A stretch of DNA of 46,665 nucleotides, taken from contig CAJFNV010000043.1 in the NCBI GenBank assembly GCA_904395805.1, forward strand, positions 1 to 46,665, given 5' to 3'. A model generated the notes under the pieces. That model was not told the origin of the DNA. It did not search any database and saw only the letters and a program-made list of their open reading frames with translations. Position 1 is the stretch's first letter. Every line of letters starts with the position of its first letter. Below are positions 24,910 through 33,335 of this stretch, in pieces. Made by a program: the position numbers and the translations under genes. Origin of the DNA: Candidatus Gallispira edinburgensis (lineage in GTDB: Bacteria > Bacillota > Clostridia > Lachnospirales > CAG-274).

Positions 24910-26166
24910 TCACTCAAACTTCCCCATGATCTCCCTGCATCTGTCATAAACCTCATATTCATCAACAGTATTAAACCTGCTCTTTTCATACAGAATCTTG
25001 CCCCTCACCATAGTAAGAGCAACATTCTCCTTACTTCCGCTGTAAACAATATTTTTTACAATATTATTTTCAGGCTGCATATTTGGCTTTTTAAGGTCGA
25101 TCAATATAATATCCGCATTCTTTCCCGCTCTCAGGCAATCACTGTCAATACCCATAGCCACTGCACCGTTACAGCATGCCATTTCAATAACCTTTTCTGC
25201 AGGAACAGCCCCGGCATTTCCCGTTGCAACCTTCTGGAGTACGGTCACAAGGTACATTTCCCTGAACATATCAAGAGCATTGTTGCTTGCAGGTCCGTCT
25301 GTACCTATTGCAACTTTTACGCCTTCTTTCAAAAGTCTGTCAACAGGGGCAATACCGCTTGCAAGCTTGCAGTTTGACCCGGGATTTGTTACAGCATATA
25401 TATTTTTTTCTTTTATTATTTCAATATCTCTGTCACTTAAATAATTGCAGTGGAAAAGACTTCCTCCGTAGTCAAGAAGTCCCAAATCATTAAAAAGTTC
25501 CACAGGAGTTTTTCCATGTCTTTCAACACATTCATCCACTTCCTTCTTTGTTTCGGCACAATGGGCAGAAACAGGAGCTTTATACTTATGAGAAATCCCG
25601 GCGATTTTTTCAAGTATCTTAATATCCGTAGTATATTCCGCATGAAAACCAAGCTGATGAGATATTCCCTCACCATAATCATTAAAATATAAATGATCCT
25701 TTTCAAGTTCATCGGGACTTGAAACAAAATTATTTACAGCACCGCATAATACAGAAGTAAATCCCGTTTCCTTCGCAGCCTCAGCAATAGCATGAGGCAG
25801 AAAATACATATCAAAGGCAGCGGTTATACCGCTTGTAAGATACTCCATTACAGCAAGCTTTGAAAACCACAGGGCATCATCATTTTCAAGCTTTGCCTCC
25901 ATAGGAAAAACAGCCTCATTAAGCCACCTGTCAAGAGGCAGATCCTCAGCATAGGAACGTAAAAAAGTCATAGGCGAATGAGCATGGGCATTTTTAAACC
26001 CGGGCATTATAACATTACCCTTACAGTCAATTTCTCTTTCAAAAATGCCTTCCTTTTCTTTTCCTATATATGCAATTTTATCTCCATCGGTCCACAACTC
26101 ACAGCCTTCTGTAATATCAAAGTTTCCGTCAAGAGTAAGTATTTTGCAGTTATAAAATCTTATCAT
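24910..26166 (-). CDS. mtaD: 5'-Methylthioadenosine/S-adenosylhomocysteine deaminase
   Basis: A 418-residue amidohydrolase. The metal site includes NAHAHSPMTFLRSYAEDLPL (the H-x-H and substrate loop characteristic of MtaD), LGFHAEYT, SAHCAET and AIGTDGPASNN with the catalytic Asp. MtaD deaminates methylthioadenosine, S-adenosylhomocysteine and often adenosine to inosine-type products. The adjacent purine nucleoside phosphorylase (2 nt gap) could cleave those products, so together they recycle purines from spent S-adenosylmethionine. Other amidohydrolases of this superfamily cannot be fully excluded. A GGCGGTG site precedes the ATG. Confidence 0.88.
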   Translation of the reverse strand: MIRFYNCKILTLDGNFDITEGCELWTDGDKIAYIGKEKEGIFEREIDCKGNVIMPGFKNAHAHSPMTFLRSYAEDLPLDRWLNEAVFPMEAKLENDDALWFSKLAVMEYLTSGITAAFDMYFLPHAIAEAAKETGFTSVLCGAVNNFVSSPDELEKDHLYFNDYGEGISHQLGFHAEYTTDIKILEKIAGISHKYKAPVSAHCAETKKEVDECVERHGKTPVELFNDLGLLDYGGSLFHCNYLSDRDIEIIKEKNIYAVTNPGSNCKLASGIAPVDRLLKEGVKVAIGTDGPASNNALDMFREMYLVTVLQKVATGNAGAVPAEKVIEMACCNGAVAMGIDSDCLRAGKNADIILIDLKKPNMQPENNIVKNIVYSGSKENVALTMVRGKILYEKSRFNTVDEYEVYDRCREIMGKFE

Positions 26167-26168
26167 AT

Positions 26169-26984
26169 TTACACCGCCTTTACAACTTCCTTTATAAGCT
26201 CCTTAAACACAGGTGCAACTCTGTCTGCTGTTTCCTGAACTTCACTGTGGCTCAAAGGCTTATCAGTAACTCCGCATGCCATATTTGATATGCATGATAT
26301 TCCGCAAACCTTAAACCCACAGTGATTAGCCACAATAGCCTCACAGCATGTACTCATTCCCACAGCATCTGCACCCATTGTTCTTAACATTCTTATTTCC
26401 GCAGGTGTTTCGTAGCTTGGTCCTGTAAGCTGGACATATACACCTTCTCTTATATCTATATTTTTCTTATTAGCAGTTTCTCTTACAATTCTGCACATAT
26501 CACAGTTGTATACATTTGACATATCAGGAAATCTTGTTCCCAGCTCATCTATATTTTTTCCGATTAATGGATTTGGCACAAAGCATGATATCTGGTCTGT
26601 AATAAGCATAAAATCTCCACAGTTAAAATCTCCGTTTATGCCTCCTGCCGCATTTGTAAGTATAAGCTTTTCGGCACCAATAAGCCTCATAAGCCTTACG
26701 GGCAGTGTAACCTTTTCCATAGAATAACCCTCATAATAATGTACTCTTCCCTGCATAATCACAACAGCCTTATCACCTATATAACCAAACACAAACCTGC
26801 CCTTGTGCCCCTGAACCGTAGATACAGGAAAACCCGGTATTTCACTGTAATTAACAACAGCCTTAACATCAATTTCATCAGCCAAAGCACCAAGCCCAGA
26901 GCCTAATATAATTGCAGTTTCAGGCACAAAATCAGTTTTTTCTCTTATTCCCTGAAGCATTTTTTCATAATCGCTGTATTCCAT
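26169..26984 (-). CDS. punA: Purine nucleoside phosphorylase
   Basis: A 271-residue trimeric-type phosphorylase that cleaves inosine and guanosine with phosphate. Visible motifs are the phosphate loop ILGSGLGALADEI (about 22-34), QGHKGRFVFG, MQGRVHYYEGY, LTNAAGGIN, GPSYETPAEIRM, the base-contacting GADAVGMSTC, and CISNMACG. Length and motifs match PunA/DeoD2. It lies between an HD-domain gene (16 nt upstream) and mtaD in a three-gene run. Confidence 0.95.
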   Translation of the reverse strand: MEYSDYEKMLQGIREKTDFVPETAIILGSGLGALADEIDVKAVVNYSEIPGFPVSTVQGHKGRFVFGYIGDKAVVIMQGRVHYYEGYSMEKVTLPVRLMRLIGAEKLILTNAAGGINGDFNCGDFMLITDQISCFVPNPLIGKNIDELGTRFPDMSNVYNCDMCRIVRETANKKNIDIREGVYVQLTGPSYETPAEIRMLRTMGADAVGMSTCCEAIVANHCGFKVCGISCISNMACGVTDKPLSHSEVQETADRVAPVFKELIKEVVKAV

Positions 26985-27000
26985 ATTTTTACCTCCCCTG

Positions 27001-27486
27001 TCAGCTTAAAAACATATCATCAATATATTTCTTTCCCGTTTTTGTTTTGAATATTTTATTCTTTATATTCATTACAGCATCACGGCTTTCATTGTCCTCA
27101 TAAATATTTACAATAAAATCCGCCTCAACAAGTATCTGATGATCCATACCATTAATATTTCCGTATGTATGATGATGTCCCACAAGATATGATACCCTTT
27201 CAATAACATCATCCTCAACACCAAGTCTTTTAAGGAGCTTTTCAGCTTCTCCAGGTCCTTCGATTTCCTGATACTTTCCGGAAGAACTGTTGTATTTCTC
27301 CTCACTTAACTTAATTCCTATGTCATGTACGACTGCGGCAGTTTCAAGTATATTCTGAGTTCTGCTGTCAAGTTCTTCCTCCATGCCTATATTTTTTGCA
27401 AAGGCATATACTTTCATAAAATGATTTATTCTTCTCGGGTCTCCTTTATAATAGTCTATCATAGCACTTATTATTTTCTCAGTCAT
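27001..27486 (-). CDS. HD-domain phosphohydrolase-like protein
   Basis: A 161-residue protein with the HD motif: HFMKVYAFA, then VHDIGIKLSEEKY, then VSYLVGHHHTYGN, and a late LVEADFIVNIYED, supplying the His/Asp metal ligands. The family hydrolyses nucleotides or phospho-compounds; the exact substrate is not set by the sequence. It heads the HD-punA-mtaD run, consistent with nucleotide metabolism. The ATG is preceded by GGGAGGAG. Confidence 0.85.
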   Translation of the reverse strand: MTEKIISAMIDYYKGDPRRINHFMKVYAFAKNIGMEEELDSRTQNILETAAVVHDIGIKLSEEKYNSSSGKYQEIEGPGEAEKLLKRLGVEDDVIERVSYLVGHHHTYGNINGMDHQILVEADFIVNIYEDNESRDAVMNIKNKIFKTKTGKKYIDDMFLS

Positions 27487-27506
27487 ATACTCCTCCCTGA
27501 TATATA

Positions 27507-27536
27507 AAGGACAGACCTGTTCGGAGCTGTCCTCTT
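27507..27536 (-). terminator. Probable terminator of the tldD-tldE operon's upstream neighbour boundary
   Basis: GGACAG (27509-27514) pairs with CTGTCC (27526-27531) with T-rich sequence on the minus strand. It lies between the tldE end (27561) and the start of the HD gene (27486). Confidence 0.6.
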
Positions 27537-27560
27537 TATACGATAAAATAATATTTATAC

Positions 27561-28901
27561 TTACAGTCCTGCAACACTCATATCCTTCACAACAACTGAA
27601 GGTGAACCAATTGCAGAGCTGTTAAACTTCAGATCACAGCCAATAATTTCAATATTCTTCAGCACATCATAAAAATTACTTGCTATGGTTATCTGATTTA
27701 CAGGTGAAGTTATTTTACCATTCTCTATTTTAAATCCTTCTGCTGCAACAGAAAAGTCACCTGATATTGAATTTGTTCCCGAATGAAGTCCCGCAACATC
27801 GGTTATAAGAATTCCTTCTCCAACGGACTCTGCCATTTCTTCCGGAGTCATACTTCCCTTTTCAATATAAAAATTAGTTGTGGAAGTATTTACACTGCTC
27901 TTAAAACCTGCCTTAAAACCGTTTCCCGTAGATTTTGTACCATCCTTTGCAGCAGATTTTAGATTGTATAAATATGTTTTTAAAACACCATTTTCAATTA
28001 TATTTTTGCTGTATGTTGCAACACCCTCACTGTCAAAAGCAGTTGTAGCATACCCCTTTTCAAGAAGAGGATTGTCAACTACGGTAATATTGTCTGAAGC
28101 AATTTTTTCTCCTGTCCTGTCCTTTAAAAGTGAAAAACCTTTCTGAACATTATCAGCATAGAAATTACCACTGAAACATTCCAGAATATCCGCAAAAGTT
28201 TCATTCTTTATTATTACTTTCTTTTTTCCGCTTTCAACGGAACTGCCGCCAAGAGAAGATATGACCTTTTCGGCAGCACTTTCCGCTATCATTGCAGGAT
28301 TAAATTCATCAATATCGCTGCCTATCCAAAGTTCACCTTTTTCCTTTGTTTCTCCCTTATCCTCTGCCATAGCTTCAACATAAGCCATTAAGTAGTTGCT
28401 CTTTTCCTTAAGTTCAAGACCCTTTGTATTTGAAATATATACTGTGCTGACACCTGATGCAACAACGGAACTGTTTACTGTTATCCTGCTGTCATATTTC
28501 TGTGCAGCCTTCTCCATTTCAAAGGCAGCATTTATTTTTTCATCATCAGTCATATCTGCAAGCTTTTCATTGTAGACATTTACATCTGTATACTTCTTGC
28601 TGCCTTCAAATATGAACTCCTTATCCTCACCTGTAAGTATTCTGCTGTTTTCTATAGCATTTTCAACTACACTTTCAATGTCTGGATCTTCTACATTTTC
28701 GCTGAAATAGTATCCCATTTTGTCATCATAAAGTCCTCTGAAACAAAATCCACCGCTCTGGCTGTTCTGATATTTTTCTATATTTCCCTTGTATACACTT
28801 ACTTTAAAGGATGAGTTGTCACTGCAGTAAATTTCGCATTCCTTAAAGCCCTTTTCTCTTGCCTTTTCAAACAAAGAATTTTTTAACTCATTTATATTCA
28901 T
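27561..28901 (-). CDS. pmbA: TldE/PmbA-family metallopeptidase subunit
   Basis: A 446-residue partner of TldD. Motifs include the N-terminal CEIYCSDNSSFKVSVYKG, a mid-protein GKKKVIIKNETFADIL, and the C-terminal GTNSISGDFSVAAEGFKIENG, which is typical of the PmbA/TldE fold; the HExxxH of TldD is absent, as expected. The TldD/TldE heterodimer degrades unfolded peptides and matures some peptides such as microcin B17. The ATG overlaps the last base of the tldD stop (TAATG). Translation from further upstream, inside tldD, is rejected. Confidence 0.92.
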   Translation of the reverse strand: MNINELKNSLFEKAREKGFKECEIYCSDNSSFKVSVYKGNIEKYQNSQSGGFCFRGLYDDKMGYYFSENVEDPDIESVVENAIENSRILTGEDKEFIFEGSKKYTDVNVYNEKLADMTDDEKINAAFEMEKAAQKYDSRITVNSSVVASGVSTVYISNTKGLELKEKSNYLMAYVEAMAEDKGETKEKGELWIGSDIDEFNPAMIAESAAEKVISSLGGSSVESGKKKVIIKNETFADILECFSGNFYADNVQKGFSLLKDRTGEKIASDNITVVDNPLLEKGYATTAFDSEGVATYSKNIIENGVLKTYLYNLKSAAKDGTKSTGNGFKAGFKSSVNTSTTNFYIEKGSMTPEEMAESVGEGILITDVAGLHSGTNSISGDFSVAAEGFKIENGKITSPVNQITIASNFYDVLKNIEIIGCDLKFNSSAIGSPSVVVKDMSVAGL

Positions 28902-30283
28902 TATCCTCTGCCTCCTACAGTTATGTTCTGAACTCTCAGCATAGGCTGACCCACACACACAGGCACACTGCCGCTTGATGCACCACACATTCCCTCAGCC
29001 AGAGCCAGATTATCTGATATTCTGTCAATATTCAAAAGGACTTCCGCACCCTTTCCTATAAGGGTAGCACCTCTTACAGGCTCACATATTTTACCGTTTC
29101 TTATAATGTAAGCTTCACTTACGGCAAAGTTAAAGTCCCCGCTTGCAGGATTTACGGAGCCTCCGCCCATATACTTTGCATACAGACCGTATTCAGTATC
29201 TTTTATTATATCTTCCTTCTTATCTGTACCTGCTGCAATATAGGTATTTGTCATTCTTGACACAGGCACAAATTTATAACTTTCACGTCTTGATGAACCT
29301 GTAGGCTTCATGCCTATGAGAGAACCGTTGTATCTGTCTGTCATATATGTTTTTAATATACCATTTTCAATAAGGATATTTTTCTGTCCCTTTACGCCCT
29401 CATCGTCAATATTTATACTTCCCCAGCTTCCGGGTATTGTTCCGTCATCAATTGCCGTAAGCTTTTCGGAAGCTATTTTCTGTCCTATCTTATCTGTAAA
29501 TACAGATGCCTTTTTGCTTATAGCCGCTGCCTCAAGTCCGTGACCGCATGCCTCGTGGAAGATAACTCCGCCAAAGCCGTTATCCATAATTACAGGCATT
29601 TTACCGCTGGGGCAGTTTTCAGCCTTAAGCATTGTAACCGCTGAACGTGCAGCCTCCTTAGCTATATCTTCAATATTTATGCTTTTGCAGAATTCAAAGC
29701 CCTTTAAAGCTCCGGGGCCGAAATATCCGGTCTGTTTTTCCGTACCGTCCGATGCAACGGCAGAAACAGATATTCTTGTTCTTACCCTTTCATCCTCAGC
29801 CCACAGTCCTTCCGTATTTGCAATTATAACATTCTGCACAGAATCCAGATATCCCATATTAGTCTGTGTAATGAGAGCATCATAGCTGTAGGCAGCATCA
29901 CTTCCTGCTCTGAGCATATTTACAATATCACTTTTTGCAACACTTTCAGGCATAATTTCAGGTACATAAAGCTTTTCAGCATCTATGTCACTGAACACAA
30001 TATTTTTGATACTGTTTTCGCCCTTTATAGCTTTGGCACCTTCACCTGCAAGCTTTACAAGATTATCCCTGTCAAGCTTATTTGTATATACATACACAAC
30101 CTTATCTTTATTTATAATTCTTATACCGCAGCCGTAATCAGTACCGGAATTTGCTCTTTCCACTTTACCGTTTACAACACCTATTGAATTCTTCACATTG
30201 TTCTCCACAAATAACTCGGCAAACTCCGCTCCTTCTGAAACAGCACTTAAAAGAACGGCTTCAGCAACAGATTTATTTATCAT
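28901..30283 (-). CDS. tldD: TldD-family zinc metallopeptidase subunit
   Basis: A 460-residue peptidase. The metal motif HEACGHGLEA (His-Glu-x3-His) is in the middle of the protein, preceded by PVIMDNGFGGVIFHE and followed by GSWGSINIDDEG and RRESYKFVPVSRMTN. The C-terminal half has the paired Cys region GMCGASSGSVPVCVG seen in the family. It acts with TldE as a heterodimer. GAAAGGAG precedes the ATG. No RiPP cluster is adjacent, so general peptide turnover is likely, though two candidate small peptides lie elsewhere in the window. Confidence 0.95.
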   Translation of the reverse strand: MINKSVAEAVLLSAVSEGAEFAELFVENNVKNSIGVVNGKVERANSGTDYGCGIRIINKDKVVYVYTNKLDRDNLVKLAGEGAKAIKGENSIKNIVFSDIDAEKLYVPEIMPESVAKSDIVNMLRAGSDAAYSYDALITQTNMGYLDSVQNVIIANTEGLWAEDERVRTRISVSAVASDGTEKQTGYFGPGALKGFEFCKSINIEDIAKEAARSAVTMLKAENCPSGKMPVIMDNGFGGVIFHEACGHGLEAAAISKKASVFTDKIGQKIASEKLTAIDDGTIPGSWGSINIDDEGVKGQKNILIENGILKTYMTDRYNGSLIGMKPTGSSRRESYKFVPVSRMTNTYIAAGTDKKEDIIKDTEYGLYAKYMGGGSVNPASGDFNFAVSEAYIIRNGKICEPVRGATLIGKGAEVLLNIDRISDNLALAEGMCGASSGSVPVCVGQPMLRVQNITVGGRG

Positions 30284-30426
30284 ATAAACACTCCTTTCAG
30301 TTGTCTATGACTAATTTTAGCACTATTTTAAATTTTTTACAATACTTATAAATATATTTACCCATAATTGTAAATATATTTTATAAAAAATATTACTAAA
30401 AACACTTGAATTTTTAGTTGATTTGT

Positions 30427-30457
30427 TATAATATAAGGGTAGGTAAAATAGTTTACC
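30427..30457 (+). promoter_or_regulatory. Ferredoxin promoter region with palindrome
   Basis: TATAAT at 30427-30432 follows an imperfect TTGAAT (15-nt spacing). Immediately after the expected start lies GGTAAAATAGTTTACC (30442-30457), a 6-bp inverted repeat that could be an operator or 5' RNA hairpin. Confidence 0.45.
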
Positions 30458-30480
30458 AATATATAAGGAGGTGCTATATC

Positions 30481-30648
30481 ATGGCATATACTATTAATGA
30501 TGATTGCATCAGCTGTGGTGCATGTGCAGCTGAATGTCCTGTAAGTGCTATTAGCGAAGGCGACGGTAAGTATGTAATCGATGCTGATACTTGCATTGAC
30601 TGCGGTTCTTGCGCAAGCGTTTGTCCTGTTGGTGCTCCTCAGGCATAA
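30481..30648 (+). CDS. Clostridial-type 2[4Fe-4S] ferredoxin
   Basis: A 55-residue electron carrier with two C-x2-C-x2-C-x3-CP motifs (CISCGACAAECP and CIDCGSCASVCP), the classic low-potential ferredoxin of anaerobes that links oxidoreductases and hydrogenase. Its ATG at 30481 follows AAGGAGGTG; an upstream in-frame ATG has no site. It is monocistronic, with its own promoter region and strong terminators. Confidence 0.97.
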   Translation: MAYTINDDCISCGACAAECPVSAISEGDGKYVIDADTCIDCGSCASVCPVGAPQA

Positions 30649-30722
30649 TTGTAATACATATATTACAATTATAATCAATTGTTTGGACTCAACAAAAGCT
30701 CGGTATTTTCCGAGCTTTTTTT
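30646..30722 (+). terminator. Double hairpin terminator of ferredoxin gene
   Basis: ATAATTGTAATA/TATTACAATTAT (30646-30673) overlaps the stop codon. AAAAGCTCGG/CCGAGCTTTT (30694-30719) follows, with a T-run to 30722; the second is a canonical intrinsic terminator. Confidence 0.9.
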
Positions 30723-30724
30723 CT

Positions 30725-30940
30725 TTAACCATATACTTTCTCTTTTAATTTATTATAAAGTTCATCTGTTATATACATTCCCTCATCTATTTTCATATCC
30801 CATACAACTGTTTCGGGAATATTGAGCACCTCTTCTCTGCCATCATCTGCAACAAACACAATTTTATCACATATAACCTCATTATCAGGTACACCCTCAC
30901 AGCCAAAATCAGGTTCATCTATTCTTTTAATGTATATCAT
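30725..30940 (-). CDS. Small acidic hypothetical protein
   Basis: A 71-residue acidic soluble protein, family not named by me. It begins with IKRIDEPDFGCEG, has VFVADDGREEVLNIPET in the middle, and ends in a helix with TDELYNKLKEKV. The pattern resembles small conserved clostridial proteins with a beta-barrel-like N-half. A GGAGTGGG site precedes the ATG. It lies 16 nt downstream of the BrkB-like gene and is probably co-transcribed with it. Confidence 0.7.
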   Translation of the reverse strand: MIYIKRIDEPDFGCEGVPDNEVICDKIVFVADDGREEVLNIPETVVWDMKIDEGMYITDELYNKLKEKVYG

Positions 30941-30955
30941 ATACCCACTCCTTTT

Positions 30956-31786
30956 TCAGCAATTCAGCTTGCTCATAAAATCCTTGTCATATATAACAGC
31001 ATTTATCTGTGCTCCTATAAGAATAAGGCTTGAAAGCAGAAAAAGCCATATACCAAACACAAATATAGCAGCAATACTTCCGTAAATAACGGAATATCTT
31101 GAAAAATTATTTATATAGATATTAAAACCCTTTGAAACAATGTACCAGCTTACTATTGTAAACAGTATTCCCGGCAAAAGCTGTTTGATCTTTAATTTAA
31201 TGCTTATTGAAAATTTGTACAGTAAAACCAGAAAAAGCACCATAATACAAACTGTAAGCAAATGCATTGCCGTACTTGTTATGACAGAAGGAATATCTTT
31301 AATTATACCTCTGTTTTCAAGAAAGCTGTTGATCGCATCTCCGAAAATCACTATATAAAGAGTTGCAATAATTATTATAAGAAACACAAACATAAGTATC
31401 AGGCTTATAGCTCTTGTTTTAAAAAAGGATCTGTATTCATTTACATCAAATGCATTGCAAACACCTTTTACCATTGTATGAAAACCTGCAGAAGCACTGT
31501 ATATTGCTATGATAATACTTGATGACAAAAGGCTTACTCTTTTTTCGCCAAGAACATCATTTATAAAATATGTCATCATTTGAGCCATTTCCTTTGGCAT
31601 ATCATTTACAATTGTGTTTGTAATTCTTTCGGTAGGAAGGTTTAAAAATCCCAGCAATGCAAGAAGAGCTATTATAAAAGGGAAAATAGCCAGTATCAGC
31701 TTAAACGTAAGAGAATTTGCATAAGTCATCAAATCATTTTTAACAACTCTGCTTTTCACTTCCCAGAAAAACAAAAAAAACTTCAT
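30956..31786 (-). CDS. YihY/BrkB family membrane protein
   Basis: About 276 residues with six hydrophobic segments. The family pattern is clear: ANSLTFKLILAIFPFIIALLAL in helix 1, SAGFHTMVKGVCNAFDVNE, RAISLILMFVFLI, and the C-terminal YGSIAAIFVFGIWLFLLSSLILIGAQINAV. The family (once mislabelled RNase BN) has no proven biochemical role; transport or envelope roles are discussed. The ATG at 31786 fits the AAAGGGG site; a TTG six bases upstream does not. Confidence 0.92.
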   Translation of the reverse strand: MKFFLFFWEVKSRVVKNDLMTYANSLTFKLILAIFPFIIALLALLGFLNLPTERITNTIVNDMPKEMAQMMTYFINDVLGEKRVSLLSSSIIIAIYSASAGFHTMVKGVCNAFDVNEYRSFFKTRAISLILMFVFLIIIIATLYIVIFGDAINSFLENRGIIKDIPSVITSTAMHLLTVCIMVLFLVLLYKFSISIKLKIKQLLPGILFTIVSWYIVSKGFNIYINNFSRYSVIYGSIAAIFVFGIWLFLLSSLILIGAQINAVIYDKDFMSKLNC

Positions 31787-31806
31787 ATACAAAAGCCCCT
31801 TTATAA

Positions 31807-31832
31807 AAAAGCCACAGACCTGCTGTGGCTTT
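31807..31832 (-). terminator. Terminator of the phosphofructokinase gene
   Basis: AAAAGCCACAG (31807-31817) pairs with CTGTGGCTTT (31823-31832), with TTTTTT on the minus strand. Confidence 0.9.
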
Positions 31833-31872
31833 ACTTATATTATTAATATGCTTAATATTATTATACAATTAA

Positions 31873-33096
31873 TTAAAGCTTAATATGCTTTGGAAGACCG
31901 TTTACCATATAAGGCATAACCTCACCCTGAATAAGAGGGCTCATATAATCAAGAGCTTCCTGAGAAACATATGTACCATCATTTATGATCCATTCCTTAG
32001 GAACAGTCTTTTCAACATTTGCTATAGCATTAACATCATAAATATCAGTATTCATCATATAAGGCTTGTTGGATACTCTTACATAAATTCCAACCTTGCC
32101 TGTAGCACCCTCAAAGGCAGCCTTTACAACCTGTCCGCCTACAAGAAAAGCTTCATTTACGTCAGTAAGTGAGCCTATATGACTTGCACATCTCTGAATA
32201 GTACTGAATTCGATAGGTCTTGTTTTCCAGCCGAATTTATCTCCAACAATTGTAGCAAGAGTTGATGCAGTACCGCCAAGACTCTTGTGTCCGAAACTGT
32301 CTACAGCCTTGTTTGCAGCAGCAGCCTCGCATACATAGCTTCCGTCAGCAACCTTTATACCTTCTGAAACTGCAACAAGGACCTGTCTCTTAGTCTTGTG
32401 AACTTCTTCAATTTTAGCAAGGAATTTATCAATGTCAAATACTGTTTCAGGTAAATATATAAGGTCGGCACCTTCACAGTCATCACCCTTTGCAAGAGCA
32501 GCTGCAGCAGCAAGCCAGCCTGCGTTTCTGCCCATGATTTCAACTATTGTAACTATATCAATAGGCTGAACAACAGCATCTCTTACCAGTTCTTTGATTG
32601 TCGTACCTATATACTTTGCTGCAGAACCGTAACCGGGAGTATGGTCTGTAACTGCAAGGTCATTGTCAATAGTCTTAGGAACACCCATAAATGTTATATC
32701 TGTAATATTTTTAGCAGCTGCGTACTCGCTTAACTGCTTTATTGTGTCCATTGAGTCGTTTCCGCCTATGTAGAAGAAATGCTGGATATCAAGCTTTCTT
32801 AATACTTCGATTATTCTGTCATAGGTTTCAGGGCTCTTGTCCACTGTAGGAAGCTTAAAACGGCATGATCCTAAGAAAGCAGCAGGTGTTCTTTTAAGGA
32901 TCTCTACGTCCATATCACACTTAAGATAATCTGTCATATCTATATACTGCTCATTTAAAAGTCCTTCAATACCGTTTCTCATACCATAAATTTTTGAAGC
33001 CCCCAGATCTTTTGCAGCCTGAAATACACCTGCAAGGCTTGAATTTATAACAGATGTAGGACCTCCTGACTGACCAACAATAATATTTCTTCCCAT
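31873..33096 (-). CDS. pfp: 6-Phosphofructokinase, diphosphate-type active site
   Basis: A 407-residue enzyme that phosphorylates fructose 6-phosphate. Motifs are GQSGGPTSVINSSLAG at the N-terminus, GGNDS in FYIGGNDSMDT, PKTIDND in VPKTIDNDLAVTDHTPG, and EIMGRNAGWLA. ATP enzymes carry GGDGS and PGTIDND. Here Asp replaces the second Gly of the first motif and Lys replaces Gly in the second, the pattern of PPi-dependent enzymes, so diphosphate is the likely phosphoryl donor. The start at 33096 has AAAGGAG; an upstream frame extension is rejected. It is monocistronic. Confidence 0.88.
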   Translation of the reverse strand: MGRNIIVGQSGGPTSVINSSLAGVFQAAKDLGASKIYGMRNGIEGLLNEQYIDMTDYLKCDMDVEILKRTPAAFLGSCRFKLPTVDKSPETYDRIIEVLRKLDIQHFFYIGGNDSMDTIKQLSEYAAAKNITDITFMGVPKTIDNDLAVTDHTPGYGSAAKYIGTTIKELVRDAVVQPIDIVTIVEIMGRNAGWLAAAAALAKGDDCEGADLIYLPETVFDIDKFLAKIEEVHKTKRQVLVAVSEGIKVADGSYVCEAAAANKAVDSFGHKSLGGTASTLATIVGDKFGWKTRPIEFSTIQRCASHIGSLTDVNEAFLVGGQVVKAAFEGATGKVGIYVRVSNKPYMMNTDIYDVNAIANVEKTVPKEWIINDGTYVSQEALDYMSPLIQGEVMPYMVNGLPKHIKL

Positions 33097-33142
33097 AAAT
33101 AAAACTCCTTTCACATTTGTATTTTAATACGTGTTTTTATTA

Positions 33143-33171
33143 ATTATACCAAAATATAGGTTCCTTTTCAA
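33143..33171 (-). promoter_or_regulatory. Sigma-A promoter of the phosphofructokinase gene
   Basis: Minus-strand TTGAAA (33171-33166), 17-nt spacer, TATAAT (33148-33143), about 47 nt before the start codon. Confidence 0.75.
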
Positions 33172-33263
33172 TAGCAAATTATCATATTTTACTAATTTTT
33201 ATAATGTTTAATTTACAAAAAAGTCATAATTATATTTAAAATATATAAAATCACTATAAATAC

Positions 33264-33292
33264 TTGACTTAATGACAAAAAAATTATATATT
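33264..33292 (+). promoter_or_regulatory. Sigma-A promoter of the DAHP synthase gene
   Basis: TTGACT (33264-33269), 17-nt spacer, TATATT (33287-33292), giving a short leader of about 37 nt with no visible T-box or attenuator. Confidence 0.7.
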
Positions 33293-33335
33293 TATAGTAA
33301 TATATAATTAACACAGGTATAAGGAGTGTAAACAA

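Noticed and set aside
30358..30732. 124-codon open frame opposite the ferredoxin gene
   Set aside because: It runs through the ferredoxin promoter and terminator on the other strand; its Cys and Thr richness comes from the complement of the ferredoxin codons.
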